NCBI RefSeq assembly: GCF_001984195.1
Contig: NZ_MTQN01000006.1
Coordinates: 62,001 to 126,000, forward strand
Source: Kribbella sp. ALI-6-A
Lineage (GTDB): Bacteria > Actinomycetota > Actinomycetes > Propionibacteriales > Kribbellaceae
Direction of reading: 5' to 3'
Length of the DNA stretch: 64,000 bases
The notes under the pieces were generated by a model. It was given only the letters and a program-made list of their open reading frames with translations, searched no databases and had not been told where the DNA came from. Of the stretch, positions 1-9,506 are shown piece by piece. Each line of letters begins with the position of its first letter. The first letter of the stretch is position 1. The translations under genes and the position numbers were made by a program.

Positions 1-20
1 GGCTGTCTACGGTGGCGGCC

Positions 21-725
21 ATGGTGAATTTCGTGCTGGTTCCGGGGGCGTGGCTGGGTGCGTGGGCCTGGGACGAGGTCGGTGAGCTGCTGCGAGCCGA
101 GGGGCACGAGGTCTATCCGGTGACCCTGACCGGCCTGGCCGAGCGGCACCAGCCGGACTCGGCTCAGACTTCTCAGGCGCGGCACGTGACCGACATCGTG
201 GACGTGGCCGGCAGGCTGCCGGAGGTCGTGGTGGTCGGGCACAGCTACTCCGGCATCCCCGCCGGCCAGGCCGCCGCCGCGATCGGCGACCGGCTGCGCC
301 ACGTGGTGTACGTCGACTCGAACATCCCGCTCGACGGCCAGTCCTTCGCCGACGGCTGGTCTCCCGAGGGCCGCGCCTGGCTGGCCGGTCAGCTCGCCGA
401 GTCGGGCGGCTTCTGGCCTCCGCTGACCGCCGAGGACTACGCCGGGCAGGACCTGACGGCGGTGCAGATCGCGACGATCCTGGAGCGGTCGACGCCGCAT
501 CCCGGCCGTGCGCTCATCGAGCCGGCTGAGCTGACGCGGCCGATCGCCGAGCTGCCTTCGACGTACGTGAAGTGCCTGATGGACGGGCCGACGCCCAGCG
601 CTGTCGTGCAGGAACATCTCACGTCCCCGCACTGGACACTGGCCGAGCTCGACACCGGTCACTGGCCGATGTTCTCGCGCCCGGCCGAGCTTGCCGAGGT
701 GCTGCTTTCGGTGGCAAAGAACTAA
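21..725 (+). CDS. alpha/beta hydrolase
   Basis: A 234-residue alpha/beta-hydrolase-fold protein of the esterase-like group. The N-terminal LVPGAW segment (residues 6-11) is the oxyanion-hole turn, and the nucleophile elbow GHSYSG places the catalytic Ser near residue 75. The C-terminal DTGHWP supplies the catalytic His. There is no signal peptide, so it is probably cytoplasmic. An in-frame GTG lies three codons upstream (position 12), but the ATG at 21 begins directly with the conserved first strand and is preferred. The gene starts close to the window edge, so upstream partners are unseen. The substrate cannot be assigned. The stop overlaps the stop of a convergent mini-ORF. Confidence 0.85.
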   Translation: MVNFVLVPGAWLGAWAWDEVGELLRAEGHEVYPVTLTGLAERHQPDSAQTSQARHVTDIVDVAGRLPEVVVVGHSYSGIPAGQAAAAIGDRLRHVVYVDSNIPLDGQSFADGWSPEGRAWLAGQLAESGGFWPPLTAEDYAGQDLTAVQIATILERSTPHPGRALIEPAELTRPIAELPSTYVKCLMDGPTPSAVVQEHLTSPHWTLAELDTGHWPMFSRPAELAEVLLSVAKN

Positions 726-880
726 GCGCCGCCGAGCCGGCCCTCGGCCTCTTCGAGGAGCAGGTCGACCTCTTGGACGTCGTAGCCCTCGCTCAGGCGC
801 ACCGGGCTGACCTCGTCGCGGTCGTAGCGCTCGCCTTTCCGGCGGACGGTGAACTCGAGGCGGATAACGCGGTCAGCTGC
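722..880 (-). CDS. DivIVA-domain-like mini-protein, start codon unresolved
   Basis: Reading leftwards from about 880 to a TAG at 722-724 gives roughly 50 residues with a convincing DivIVA-type core, [15 protein letters not shown] followed by [18 protein letters not shown]. This matches the short DivIVA-domain proteins of actinobacteria, in which an R-G-Y-D-x-x-E-V-D motif leads into a helix. The frame overlaps the 3' end of rlmN and stays open to a TGA at 1031-1033. No in-frame ATG, GTG or TTG exists upstream of the conserved core, and GTT at 866-868 is the nearest to a start. Either a rare start is used, the gene has lost its start, or one base is wrong. Role is unknown. Confidence 0.45.
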   Translation of the reverse strand, partial: AADRVIRLEFTVRRKGERYDRDEVSPVRLSEGYDVQEVDLLLEEAEGRLGGA

Positions 881-1991
881 CGGCGGCGGCGAGCTGGCCG
901 CAGGCGCCGTCGATCTCCTGGCCGCGGGTGTCGCGCACGGTGGTGGGAATGCCGCCGGCCTGCAGACGGCGGACGAACTCGCGCTCGTCGGCCGGGTCGG
1001 AAGCGGTCCACTTCGAGCCCGGCGTCGGGTTCAGCGGGATCAGGTTGACGTGCACCCAGCCCCAGTCGCCGCGGGCGGCCAGCTTCTCGGCCAGCAGGTC
1101 CGCGCGCCAGGCGTGGTCGTTGATGTCGCGGATCATCGCGTACTCGATCGAGACCCGGCGCTTGGTCTTCTCGGCGTAGCCCCAGGCGGCGTCGAGCACC
1201 TCGTCGACCTTCCACCGGTTGTTGATCGGGACCAGCTCGTCGCGCAGCTCGTCGTCCGGCGCGTGCAGCGACAGTGCGAGCGTGACCGGGATGCCCTCGG
1301 TCGCGAGCTGATTGATCCGCGGCACCAGGCCGACGGTCGAGACGGTGATGCCACGGGCCGAGATGCCCAGGCCCTCCGGCGACGGATCGGTGAACCGGCG
1401 GACGGCGCCGATCACGGCCTTGTAGTTGGCCATCGGCTCGCCCATGCCCATGAAGACGATGTTGTTGACCCGGCCCGGCCCGCCCGCGATCTCGCCGCGG
1501 GACAGCGCGCGGGCGCCGTCGACGACCTGCTCGACGATCTCCGCGGTGGTCATGTTCCGGGTCAGGCCGGCCTGGCCGGTGGCGCAGAACGGGCAGGCCA
1601 TGCCGCAGCCGGCCTGGGACGAGACGCACATCGTGGTCCGGTCGGTGTAGCGCATCAGCACGGACTCGACCAGCGAGCCGTCGAGCAGCTTCCACAGCGA
1701 CTTGCGGGTCTGCCCGTTGTCGCACTCCAGGTCACGGACCTTGGTGAGCAGCGGCGGCAGCAGGTCGGCCGCCAGCTTGTCGCGGGTGGCGGCCGGCAGG
1801 TCGGTCATCTCGGCCGGGTCGGAGACCAGCCGGGAGAAGTAGTGGTTGGACAGCTGCTTGGCCCGGAATCCCGGCTCGCCGAGCGCCGTCACCGCCGCCT
1901 TGCGCTCCTCCCCGCTGAGGTCGGCCAGGTGCCGCGGCGGCTTCTTGGCACGGCGCGGTTCGTCGAAAACGAGCGGGAGAGAGGTAGTCAT
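873..1991 (-). CDS. rlmN: 23S rRNA (adenine2503-C2)/tRNA methyltransferase RlmN
   Basis: Radical-SAM methyltransferase of 372 residues that methylates C2 of A2503 in 23S rRNA and A37 of some tRNAs. The [4Fe-4S] motif CGMACPFC gives Cys129, Cys133 and Cys136. The C-terminal GACG segment carries the second catalytic Cys needed for the methyl-transfer intermediate. Length is normal for the family. The ATG at 1989-1991 is chosen because the N-terminal helical domain begins right after it; longer in-frame extensions are not family-like. It lies downstream of cdsA in the same direction, but with three unrelated genes between, so it is probably a separate unit. Confidence 0.95.
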   Translation of the reverse strand: MTTSLPLVFDEPRRAKKPPRHLADLSGEERKAAVTALGEPGFRAKQLSNHYFSRLVSDPAEMTDLPAATRDKLAADLLPPLLTKVRDLECDNGQTRKSLWKLLDGSLVESVLMRYTDRTTMCVSSQAGCGMACPFCATGQAGLTRNMTTAEIVEQVVDGARALSRGEIAGGPGRVNNIVFMGMGEPMANYKAVIGAVRRFTDPSPEGLGISARGITVSTVGLVPRINQLATEGIPVTLALSLHAPDDELRDELVPINNRWKVDEVLDAAWGYAEKTKRRVSIEYAMIRDINDHAWRADLLAEKLAARGDWGWVHVNLIPLNPTPGSKWTASDPADEREFVRRLQAGGIPTTVRDTRGQEIDGACGQLAAAGS

Positions 1992-2053
1992 CGCCCTCGA
2001 TTGTCCCTCGCCGCCGACCGCTTTCACAAATTCACGTCCGGTGTCCCCGCTCA

Positions 2054-2962
2054 CTATCCGGCCGCGGCGAGATCCTCCGCGGCCGCCAGTCCGGCGATGG
2101 CCTGCAGTACGGCGGGCAGCACCGGCGAGGTGTTCTGCGGCAACCAGACCATCTCGGTCAGCACCGTCTCGCCGGTCAGCGGCACGAACACCACGCCGGT
2201 CCGCCGCAGGCTGGACGCCGACCGGGCCAACCGGGTCACGCCCACTCCGGCCGCGACCATGCCGAGCAGCACCTGGACGCTCGGATCCCGGTGCACCACC
2301 TTCGGCTCGAACCCGGCCGCGCGGAACTGCGCGTCGTACCGGTCGTGCCAGGGTTCCCACGCGCTGCGTGGGGTGAGCAGCCAGGGCTCGTCGGCCAACT
2401 CCTCGAGCGTGAGCTGGTCGCGCCCGGCCAGCGGATGTCCCTCGGGCAGTACGGCGCAGACGTCCTCGGTGACGAGCGTTCGGGTCGCCAGGTCGTCGAC
2501 CAGCGGCGGGCGGCTGAACGCCACGTCGTACCGGCCACTTCGGAGGCCTTCGACGAGCAGGGCGATCGCGGTCTCCTCGGTCGCCAGCTCCAGGTCCGGG
2601 AAACGCTCGCGGACGGCGCGCACGACCGGCGGCAGCAAGTAGTTCGCCGTGGTCGCCAGGAAGGCCATTCGGAGCAGGCCGATCTCGCCGCGAACGGCAC
2701 GGCCGACCACGCCCATCGCCTGCTCTGCTCGATCCAGTACAGCGCGGGCCTCCGGCAGGAAGACCGTACCGACCTCAGTCAGCGCAGTCCCCCGGCTGTC
2801 GCGGTCGAACAACTTCGCGCCGACCATGCGCTCCAGCAGCGTGATCTGCTGCGACAGGGACTGCTGGGCGATCGTCAGCCGGGCAGCGGCCCGGGTGAAA
2901 CTCAACTCCTCCGCCACCGCGACGAAGTAGCGCAGCTGTCGCAGCTCGGGGGTCACAGGCAC
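2054..2962 (-). CDS. LysR-family transcriptional regulator
   Basis: A 302-residue LysR-type regulator starting at GTG. The N-terminal winged helix-turn-helix (residues about 5-65) has the classic [17 protein letters not shown] signature, followed by a periplasmic-binding-like effector domain. It is divergent from the SDR oxidoreductase at 3028 with 65 bp between, the usual arrangement for LysR control of a neighbour. An inverted repeat in that gap is a plausible operator. The effector is not predictable from sequence. Confidence 0.92.
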   Translation of the reverse strand: MPVTPELRQLRYFVAVAEELSFTRAAARLTIAQQSLSQQITLLERMVGAKLFDRDSRGTALTEVGTVFLPEARAVLDRAEQAMGVVGRAVRGEIGLLRMAFLATTANYLLPPVVRAVRERFPDLELATEETAIALLVEGLRSGRYDVAFSRPPLVDDLATRTLVTEDVCAVLPEGHPLAGRDQLTLEELADEPWLLTPRSAWEPWHDRYDAQFRAAGFEPKVVHRDPSVQVLLGMVAAGVGVTRLARSASSLRRTGVVFVPLTGETVLTEMVWLPQNTSPVLPAVLQAIAGLAAAEDLAAAG

Positions 2963-2974
2963 AGGCTACTGCTG

Positions 2975-2990
2975 CACCAGGTAGCTGGTG
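2975..2990. promoter_or_regulatory. inverted repeat, putative LysR operator
   Basis: CACCAG-4-CTGGTG is a perfect 6-bp inverted repeat 13 bp upstream of the LysR start and 37 bp upstream of the divergent SDR start. Its position fits autoregulation plus control of the SDR gene. It is short and could occur by chance. Confidence 0.35.
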
Positions 2991-3027
2991 TTGGCCCCAT
3001 CCGGGGGTCCGGACGAAGACTCGAAGC

Positions 3028-3852
3028 ATGGAAAACAACAACACCAAGGTATGGCTGATCACCGGTTGCTCCACCGGCTTCGGACGCGAGCTGGTGCTCG
3101 CCGCACTGGCCGCCGGCGATCGGGTGATGGCGACCGCACGTCGGCCCGAGACGCTGGCCGATCTGGCCGAGCGCGGAGCGAGCACCGCCGCCCTGGACGT
3201 CACCGACCCGGCGTCCGTCGACGCCGCGGTCCAGGCGACGCTGGCGGTGTTCGGCCGGATCGACGTCCTGGTCAACAACGCCGGCTCGCTGGTGATGGGG
3301 GCCATCGAGGAGGTCGGCGTGCAGCGGCTGCGCGAGCAGTTCGACGTCGTGTTCTTCGGCGCCGCCCAGGCCACCCAGGCGGTGCTGCCGGTCCTGCGCG
3401 CGCAGGGATCGGGAACGATCGTGCAGATGAGCTCGCTCGGCGGACTGAAGACCTACCCCGGCTACGGCGTCTACAACTCGGCCAAGCACGCTCTGGAGGG
3501 GTACTCCGAGGCGCTGGCCGCAGAGGTCGCTCCCCTGGGCATCCGCGTCCTGATCGTCGAACCCGGCGCCTTCCGTACGCCGTTCAACGGCAACAAGGTG
3601 ACCACCGAAGAGCTGGACATCTACCGCGAGACCGCCGGAGCCACCCGAGTGAACACCGCTGCGCTGCTCGGCAACGAGCCGAACGACCCGGTGAAGGGCG
3701 TCGCAGCCATCATGAAGGCGCTCGACAGCGGCAAACCGCCGCTCCGCCTCCTGCTGGGCAACGACGCCGTCGACGGCCTCCGCGAGCACCACGAGGCGCT
3801 GCTGGCGTCAGTCACCGAGTGGGAGGAGCTCAGCCGCTCGACGGCGATCTGA
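3028..3852 (+). CDS. short-chain dehydrogenase/reductase (SDR)
   Basis: Classical SDR of 274 residues, presumably NADP-dependent. TGCSTGFG (residues 13-20) is the TGxxxGxG cofactor loop, NNAG follows in the middle strand, and the catalytic Ser (MSSLGG) and YNSAK Tyr/Lys pair are intact. The region after the catalytic Tyr carries the usual substrate-loop PGAF. It resembles the oxidoreductases often paired with a divergent LysR regulator. The substrate is unknown. A hairpin just after the stop probably ends its transcript. Confidence 0.9.
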   Translation: MENNNTKVWLITGCSTGFGRELVLAALAAGDRVMATARRPETLADLAERGASTAALDVTDPASVDAAVQATLAVFGRIDVLVNNAGSLVMGAIEEVGVQRLREQFDVVFFGAAQATQAVLPVLRAQGSGTIVQMSSLGGLKTYPGYGVYNSAKHALEGYSEALAAEVAPLGIRVLIVEPGAFRTPFNGNKVTTEELDIYRETAGATRVNTAALLGNEPNDPVKGVAAIMKALDSGKPPLRLLLGNDAVDGLREHHEALLASVTEWEELSRSTAI

Positions 3853-3861
3853 CCGGAGCTC

Positions 3862-3893
3862 ACCGGTCGGCAGTGGATTCGCTGCCGACTGGT
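3862..3893. terminator. hairpin between convergent genes
   Basis: A 12-bp stem (11 of 12 pairs) with an 8-nt loop, from ACCGGTCGGCAG to CTGCCGACTGGT. It lies between the convergent SDR and SelW-like genes and could terminate both. No clear T-tract follows. Confidence 0.5.
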
Positions 3894-3975
3894 CAGCTCG
3901 CCCGCAAGCTCGGCCCACCCCGAACCGCCGGCCCGAGCCGTTCACCATCGACGTCGCCCAGGACGTGCGTTCCGG

Positions 3976-4296
3976 CTAGTCCGCGTTCTGCTCGACCGAC
4001 GGCTCAGCGGCCGGTTCCTTCCGGTCCGAGTGCCCGAGCTTCCGGTCGGGCGCGATCCGGTCTCGCACCAGCTGCTTCAGCGTCGGAATCTCGGCGAACC
4101 CGCCCTCGGCCTTCCGCGACCACAGCGTCTCCCCGTCCAGCCGGATGTCGAACACCCCTCCGGTCGCCGGCACCAGCGCGACCTCCCCCAGCTCCTTGGG
4201 GAACGTCGTCAGCAGTTCCTGCGCCGTCCAGGCCGCCCGCATCAACCACCGGCACTGGGTGCAGTACTCGATCTCCAACCGCGGTTGCCTCGTCAC
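3976..4296 (-). CDS. SelT/SelW/SelH (Rdx) family thioredoxin-fold protein
   Basis: A 106-residue protein starting at GTG (4294-4296). The N-terminal strand EIEYCTQCRW carries a CxxC pair (Cys12, Cys15), where selenoprotein W relatives have CxxU. The FPKELGEVALVPATGGVFDI segment matches the Rdx-family core. It is a cysteine version of the SelW fold, probably a small cytosolic thiol redox protein. Longer in-frame upstream starts add about 50 low-complexity residues and are not preferred. It is divergent from the monooxygenase at 4361. Confidence 0.85.
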   Translation of the reverse strand: MTRQPRLEIEYCTQCRWLMRAAWTAQELLTTFPKELGEVALVPATGGVFDIRLDGETLWSRKAEGGFAEIPTLKQLVRDRIAPDRKLGHSDRKEPAAEPSVEQNAD

Positions 4297-4360
4297 GCCG
4301 CCAAGTATCCCTGGCGATCGGGGAATGGCCGCCGCCGACGGAGTCGTTGAACCAAAGACC

Positions 4361-5371
4361 ATGACTTCCTCGCTCAGCGGTGTCCCCCTGTCGGTGCTGG
4401 ACCGCTCGCGGACTCGGGTGGGCGAGTCCGAGGCGGAGACCTTGCGCGGCACCGTCCGGCTGGCCCAGCAGGTCGAGGAGCTCGGCTACCACCGCTTCTG
4501 GGTGTCGGAGCATCACAGCGTTCCTGGAGTGGTCGGCTCTGCACCGACCGTTCTGGCCGCAGCGGTCGCAGCCGCCACTGAGCGGATCCGGGTCGGGACC
4601 GGCGGGGTGATGCTGCCCAACCACCAGCCGCTGGTGGTCGCGGAGCAGTTCGGCGTACTGGAGTCGCTGTATCCGGGGCGCATCGACATGGGCCTCGGCC
4701 GCTCGGTCGGCTTCACCGGCGGGATCCGCCGGGCGCTCGGCGTCGAGAAGGACGCGGCCGAGGACTTCACGGACCAGGTTCGCGAGCTGCTCGGGTACTT
4801 CACCGGCACGCAGCGGAACCACCCGCAGGTCCACGCGCGACCCGGCGAAGGGCTGCGGGTGCCGGCGTACGTGCTGGCGATCGGCGAAGGTGCGCAACTC
4901 GCGGCATCACTCGGCCTGCCGCTGGTTATCGCCGGCGCCCGTGGCGAGGCGGCGCTGCTCGACTCGCTGCAGCGCTATCGCTCCGGCTTCGTCCCCTCGG
5001 GCTGGGCCGAGCGCCCGTACGTCGTACTGGCGGCTACCGCGGCCGTCGCGGAGACGACTGAGGCGGCTCGGCGGCTCCTGTTGCCCGAGGCGTGGTCCAG
5101 CGCCTACTCCCGGACCCGTGGAGTGTTCCCGCCCCTGGAGCCGGTCGACGCGCAGCGCGAGATGACCGACAAGGAACGCGGGTTCTTCGAGCAGGCGCTG
5201 CAGGGGCAGATCTACGGCACACCGGACGAGGTCGACGCGGCGCTGGGTGGACTGGTCGAGCGGACCGGCGCCGACGAGGTGCTGATCACTACCAACACCT
5301 ACGACCGGGACGACCTGCTGGAGAACTATCGCCTCCTGGGCGAACTGGCCGGCCTCCGCGTCAGCCGCTGA
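4361..5371 (+). CDS. LLM-class flavin-dependent oxidoreductase (MsnO8-like)
   Basis: A luciferase-like monooxygenase of 336 residues. The N-terminal PLSVLDRSRTRVGES and FWVSEHHS segments, and the later GTGGVMLPNH strand, are typical of the F420/FMN-binding TIM-barrel family. PYVVLAATAAVAET and the C-terminal TGADEVLITTNTYD complete the barrel. Whether it uses FMN or F420 cannot be told. The ATG at 4361 gives the canonical N-terminus; an earlier in-frame start at 4145 would overlap the divergent SelW-like gene. Its 3' end overlaps the convergent GNAT gene by 11 nt. Confidence 0.88.
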   Translation: MTSSLSGVPLSVLDRSRTRVGESEAETLRGTVRLAQQVEELGYHRFWVSEHHSVPGVVGSAPTVLAAAVAAATERIRVGTGGVMLPNHQPLVVAEQFGVLESLYPGRIDMGLGRSVGFTGGIRRALGVEKDAAEDFTDQVRELLGYFTGTQRNHPQVHARPGEGLRVPAYVLAIGEGAQLAASLGLPLVIAGARGEAALLDSLQRYRSGFVPSGWAERPYVVLAATAAVAETTEAARRLLLPEAWSSAYSRTRGVFPPLEPVDAQREMTDKERGFFEQALQGQIYGTPDEVDAALGGLVERTGADEVLITTNTYDRDDLLENYRLLGELAGLRVSR

Positions 5372-5969
5372 TCCGGGCGAGCAGACCCTTCCGTACCTCG
5401 GGCCACTCGTCGGCCAGGATCGAGAACACCACCGTGTCCCGCCACGAGCCGTCCGGCTGCTTGATGTGCCGGCGCAGCACGCCCTCGCGGGTCGCACCGA
5501 GCTTGGCGATCGCGGCCTGCGACCGCGTGTTCACCAGGCTGGTCTGGATCTTCACCCGGTTGAACCCGCAGTCCTCGAACGCGTGCTGGAGCATCAGGAA
5601 CTTGCACGACGGGTTGACCAGCGTGCCCCAGACCGACGGCGCGTAGCCGGTCCAGCCCAGGTGGACCCGCTCGTTGGCCAGATCCACGTCGCCGAGGCTC
5701 GTCGTACCGACAACGGTGCCCTCGGCCCCCAGTTCGCTGTCGCGAGCGAGCCGGACGACGTACGCGACCCGTTGCGGGGCCGACTTCGTCCAGCGCTCAC
5801 GCATCTGCTCGCCGGTTGCCGGGCGACCGGCGGGACCGCCGCCGAACCCCGCGGCGTACACCCGCTCGTCGTCGATCGCGGCGAACAACTGATCGATGTC
5901 GTCGGCAACAAAACGGTCGAGGCGGACGACGTCGCCGACCAAGGGGCGGCCGTCCGGAGCGATGGTCAT
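5361..5969 (-). CDS. GNAT N-acetyltransferase, RimJ/RimL type
   Basis: A 202-residue acetyltransferase. The order VVRLDRF, YVVRLARDSELGAEGTVVGTTSL and LGWTGYAPSVWG, then ALEDCGFNRVKIQT-like (here AFEDCGFNRVKIQTSLVNTR) and AIAKLGATREGVLRRH, matches the RimJ/RimL branch that uses acetyl-CoA on protein N-termini or small amines. The start chosen is ATG 5967-5969; an upstream start at 6005 would overlap the cdsA stop. Substrate unknown. Confidence 0.85.
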   Translation of the reverse strand: MTIAPDGRPLVGDVVRLDRFVADDIDQLFAAIDDERVYAAGFGGGPAGRPATGEQMRERWTKSAPQRVAYVVRLARDSELGAEGTVVGTTSLGDVDLANERVHLGWTGYAPSVWGTLVNPSCKFLMLQHAFEDCGFNRVKIQTSLVNTRSQAAIAKLGATREGVLRRHIKQPDGSWRDTVVFSILADEWPEVRKGLLARISG

Positions 5970-6001
5970 GACACCAGCCAAGCGCGCGGACGGCGGCCGG
6001 G

Positions 6002-6835
6002 TCAAACGAGTAAGTGCAGCAGCAGCCAGACGGCCGGAGCCGTGGCCAGCAGGGAGTCCAGACGGTCCATCACCCCGCCGTGGCCGGGCAGCAGGTTCGA
6101 CATGTCCTTGATGCCCAGGTCACGCTTGATCATCGACTCACCGAGATCGCCGACCGTTGCCGTCAGCACCGCCACTGCGCCGACGATCGCACCCGCCCAC
6201 CAGTCGCCGTCGAGCAGCCAGACGACCGAGCCGATCCCGGCCCCGATGCAGGCCAGGGTCGAGCCGGCGAAGCCCTCCCAGGACTTCTTGGGGCTGATCG
6301 TCGGCGCCATCGGGTGCTTGCCGAACAGCACGCCCACGGCGTACCCGCCGACGTCGCTGGCCACGACGACCAGGAAGAAGGTCACCACCCGCTGGGGGCC
6401 GTCGCTGTCCGGCTGCACCAGCAACACTGCGAAACCGGCCAGCAGCGGCACGTAGCCGAGCAGGAACACACCGGCGGTCACGTCCCGGACGAAGCCGATC
6501 GATCCGCCGGGCATCCGCCAGAAGATCGTCGCCAGCGCGGTCAGCGCCAGCCCGACCAGCAGCGCCATCGGGCCACCGAAGTACGCCGCGACCAGCATCG
6601 CCGTCGTGCCGGCCAGCACCGGGACGCGCGGAATCTCGGCGCCACTGGTCCGCAGCGCCTTGATCATCTCGTCCACGGCGAGCAGCACCGCGGCGAGCAC
6701 CACGAAGATGAACAGCACCTTCTGCCAGAACAGCGATCCGAGGATCACCGCGCCGAGACCGACACCGACCGCGATCGCGGCGGGCAGGTTGCGCCCGGCG
6801 CGGCTCGGCGCGGGCGTGCTCTGGTCGAGGCCCAT
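6002..6835 (-). CDS. cdsA: phosphatidate cytidylyltransferase
   Basis: CdsA makes CDP-diacylglycerol from phosphatidate and CTP, the branch point of phospholipid synthesis. The 277-residue protein has about eight hydrophobic segments. The family signature GDLGESMIKRDLGIKD, followed by LPGHGGVMDRLDS, lies near the C-terminus and carries the metal-binding Asp residues. A hydrophilic N-terminal tail precedes the first membrane helix. Its ATG (6833-6835) overlaps the frr stop by one base; a GTG one codon earlier is also possible. Translation is therefore coupled to frr in the rpsB-tsf-pyrH-frr-cdsA order. Confidence 0.95.
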   Translation of the reverse strand: MGLDQSTPAPSRAGRNLPAAIAVGVGLGAVILGSLFWQKVLFIFVVLAAVLLAVDEMIKALRTSGAEIPRVPVLAGTTAMLVAAYFGGPMALLVGLALTALATIFWRMPGGSIGFVRDVTAGVFLLGYVPLLAGFAVLLVQPDSDGPQRVVTFFLVVVASDVGGYAVGVLFGKHPMAPTISPKKSWEGFAGSTLACIGAGIGSVVWLLDGDWWAGAIVGAVAVLTATVGDLGESMIKRDLGIKDMSNLLPGHGGVMDRLDSLLATAPAVWLLLHLLV

Positions 6836-7392
6836 CACACCTCGAGCAGTTCGGCTTCCTTGTGCTTGAGCAGCTGGTCGATCGAGTCGACGTACTTCTT
6901 CGTCAGCCCGTCGAGTCGCTTCTCAGCACTCTTGCCCTCGTCCTCGCCGGCTTCGCCGTCCTTGACCGACTTGTCGATCTGGTCCTTGGCGTGCCGGCGG
7001 ATGGTACGGATCGAGATCTTGGCGTCCTCGCCCTTGGTCTTGGCGACCTTGATGTACTCCTTGCGCCGCTCCTCGGTGAGCTGCGGCATGTTGACCCGGA
7101 TCACCGAGCCGTCGTTGCCGGGGTTCACGCCCAGGTCGGAGTCGCGGATCGCCTTCTCGATTGCCGCCATCGCACCCTTGTCGTACGGCGAGATGAGAAC
7201 GGTCCGGGGATCGGGGACCTGGAAGCCGGCCAGCTGCTGCAGCGGCGTCGGCGAACCGTAGTAGTCCGCCACGATGTTGGAGAACATCGACGGGTGGGCC
7301 CGGCCGGTGCGGATCGCGGCGAAGTCGTCCTTGGCGACCTCCACGGCCTTCGCCATCTTCTGCTCGGCTTCGCGGAGTGCTTCGTCGATCAC
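6835..7392 (-). CDS. frr: ribosome recycling factor
   Basis: A full-length 185-residue RRF, which splits post-termination ribosomes together with EF-G. The conserved [13 protein letters not shown] near the N-terminus and the [20 protein letters not shown] core (here [17 protein letters not shown]) are present, with the long three-helix bundle around them. It starts at GTG (7390-7392). It lies between pyrH and cdsA as in most bacteria. Confidence 0.97.
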   Translation of the reverse strand: MIDEALREAEQKMAKAVEVAKDDFAAIRTGRAHPSMFSNIVADYYGSPTPLQQLAGFQVPDPRTVLISPYDKGAMAAIEKAIRDSDLGVNPGNDGSVIRVNMPQLTEERRKEYIKVAKTKGEDAKISIRTIRRHAKDQIDKSVKDGEAGEDEGKSAEKRLDGLTKKYVDSIDQLLKHKEAELLEV

Positions 7393-7502
7393 GACATTCC
7401 TCGCTTCCTCGGGGCCGCTTCGGTGCGGCCGCTCAAACCCTACGAACGCTGGTCTACCAGACTACGGACCTCGGTCCGCGTGTCGGTGATCCTAGTACCG
7501 GT

Positions 7503-8264
7503 TCACTGCCCCGGGGAGACGACCGTGCCGATCTTCTCGCCACGCACGACCCGGGCGATGTTGCCGTCCTGGAGACCGAAGATGACGATCGGCAGCGCGT
7601 TGTCGCGGGACAGGCTGATCGCCGTGGCGTCGGCGACCCGCAGCCCGCGGGCCAGGAAGTCGTCGTACGAGAGCTGGTCGAACTTCACCGCGTCCGGGTT
7701 CGTCTTGGGGTCGGAGTCGTAGACACCGTCCACACCCTGCTTGCCCATCAGCAGCGCCTCGGCACCGATCTCCAGCGCCCGCTGGGCGGCGACGGTGTCG
7801 GTGGAGAAGTACGGCATCCCGGAGCCGGCGCCGAAGATCACGACCCGGCCCTTGGCCAGGTGCCGGTCGGCCTTGCGCGGGATGTACGGCTCGGCGACCT
7901 GGCCCATCGTGATCGCGGTCTGGACCCGGGTCTCGACGCCCAGCTTCTCCAGGAAGTCCTGCAGCGCCAGGCAGTTCATCACGGTGCCGAGCATGCCCAT
8001 GTAGTCGGCGCGGTTGCGTTCCATCCCGCGCTGCTGCAGTTCGGCGCCGCGGAAGAAGTTGCCGCCGCCGACCACGACGGCGACCTGTACGCCGGCCCGG
8101 ACCACCTCGGCGATCTGCTTGGCGATCGAGTTCACCACGTCGGGGTCGACGCCGAGCTTGCCGCCGCCGAACACCTCACCCGACAGCTTGAGCAGCACCC
8201 GGTGATAGGCCGGTTCGACCGGCGAAGAGGCCGGACTCGTCTCGGTACCCAGGGTTTCCGTCAC
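7503..8264 (-). CDS. pyrH: uridylate kinase
   Basis: UMP kinase of the amino-acid-kinase fold, 253 residues, converting UMP to [12 protein letters not shown] and GGGNFFRG are the phosphate- and UMP-binding loops. The C-terminal [17 protein letters not shown] closes the domain. The first 20 or so residues are an extra, poorly conserved extension common in actinobacteria. GTG start (8262-8264) with a strong upstream GAGGAGG. It is about 110 bp from frr, so an internal promoter between them is possible. Confidence 0.96.
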   Translation of the reverse strand: MTETLGTETSPASSPVEPAYHRVLLKLSGEVFGGGKLGVDPDVVNSIAKQIAEVVRAGVQVAVVVGGGNFFRGAELQQRGMERNRADYMGMLGTVMNCLALQDFLEKLGVETRVQTAITMGQVAEPYIPRKADRHLAKGRVVIFGAGSGMPYFSTDTVAAQRALEIGAEALLMGKQGVDGVYDSDPKTNPDAVKFDQLSYDDFLARGLRVADATAISLSRDNALPIVIFGLQDGNIARVVRGEKIGTVVSPGQ

Positions 8265-8318
8265 GATTCCGGCCTCCTCGTCGATGATGTTTTTCCTGTG
8301 TCTGCGAGCGGCAGACGG

Positions 8319-9137
8319 TCAGGCGCCGACCTCGAAGCGGGCGAACCGCTTCACGGTCACGCCGGCCTCGTCGAGCACGGCCTTGACGGTCTTCTTGCTC
8401 TCCTGGACCGACGCCTGCTCGAGCAGCACGACCTCCTTGAAGAAGCCGTTCACCCGGCCCTCGACGATCTTCGGCAGGGCGCCCTCGGGCTTGCCCTCCT
8501 CGCGCGCGGTCGCCTCGGCGATCCGGCGCTCGTTCTCGACCGTCTCGGCCGGGACCTCGTCGCGGGTGGTGTAGAGCGGACGCATCGCGGCGGCCTGCAT
8601 CGCGGCACCGCGAGCGGCGTCGATGTCGTCACCCTCGAACTCGACCAGCACGCCCACCTGGGCCGGCAGGTCGGCCGCACGCTTGTGCATGTACGCCGCG
8701 ACCTTGCCCTCGAACACGGCGACCTTGCCCAGCTCGAGCTTCTCGCCGATCACCGCGGCCAGCGCCTCGATGTTCTCGGCGACGCTCTTGCCGTCGGCCA
8801 GCTTCTCGTTCAGCAGGCCCTCGACGTCGCCGACCTTGCTGGCGGCGGCGTGCGCGACGATGTCGGCCGCGAGCTGCTGGAACTGCTCGTTCTTGGCGAC
8901 GAAGTCGGTCTCACAGTTCAGCTGGACCAGCGCGTTCTCCGCGGCGGCGATCAGCCCGTTGGTGGCGGACCGCTCGGCGCCCCGCTTGGCGGCCTTGGCG
9001 GCGCCGTGGATGCGCAGCTCCTCGATAGCCTTCTCGAAGTCGCCGTCGGTGGTCTCGAGCGCCTTCTTCGCGTCCATCATGCCCGCGCCGGTGGCGTCGC
9101 GGAGCTTCTTCACGTCAGCGGCGGTGTAGTTCGCCAT
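8319..9137 (-). CDS. tsf: elongation factor Ts
   Basis: EF-Ts, 272 residues, the nucleotide-exchange factor for EF-Tu. The N-terminal UBA-like helix bundle ([19 protein letters not shown]) and the [10 protein letters not shown] motif that contacts EF-Tu are intact. ATG start at 9135-9137. It follows rpsB after a long 370-bp gap. Confidence 0.97.
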   Translation of the reverse strand: MANYTAADVKKLRDATGAGMMDAKKALETTDGDFEKAIEELRIHGAAKAAKRGAERSATNGLIAAAENALVQLNCETDFVAKNEQFQQLAADIVAHAAASKVGDVEGLLNEKLADGKSVAENIEALAAVIGEKLELGKVAVFEGKVAAYMHKRAADLPAQVGVLVEFEGDDIDAARGAAMQAAAMRPLYTTRDEVPAETVENERRIAEATAREEGKPEGALPKIVEGRVNGFFKEVVLLEQASVQESKKTVKAVLDEAGVTVKRFARFEVGA

Positions 9138-9506
9138 TCCTCGTTCTCTCGATCTAGTCGGTGCGATCAGCTGGGTGGGTCGCCGCCCGAGGCCGGAGCG
9201 CCACCAATGCGGTGACGTTCGTCTGCCGGGCGATCGGGGTTCGGCGGGCCTGACCCTTTGGGGGGATCGGGTGCGAACCTTGTCGATCCTGTGAAGCCTT
9301 GCCGGACCTCGAGGCCGGCGGTCCTGAGCTCTCGCCCGCTGGGCCGCCGTGCCCCTTCACGTCTGAATCCGTGGATCCGCGACCTTCCGGTCCAGGCCTT
9401 CGGCCGGAGCCTTGCCTGGTCCGGGCCACCGTTTCCTGTACGCCGCCCACGGAACCCTCACGGGTCTCGGAGGCGGAGGCCAGGCGGTCGGCGACCCGGA
9501 ACCGGA
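9138..9506 (-). other. rpsB-tsf intergenic region
   Basis: A 369-bp gene-free stretch between the rpsB stop and the tsf start. It is GC-rich with several short imperfect inverted repeats, such as GGCCTTCGGCC-type hairpins. I see no convincing protein-coding frame. It probably holds an rpsB terminator or attenuator and a tsf promoter, but none can be fixed confidently. Confidence 0.5.

Noticed and set aside
9138..9506. Open frames between rpsB and tsf as genes
   Set aside because: They are GC-driven overlaps with no family-like sequence or start signal.
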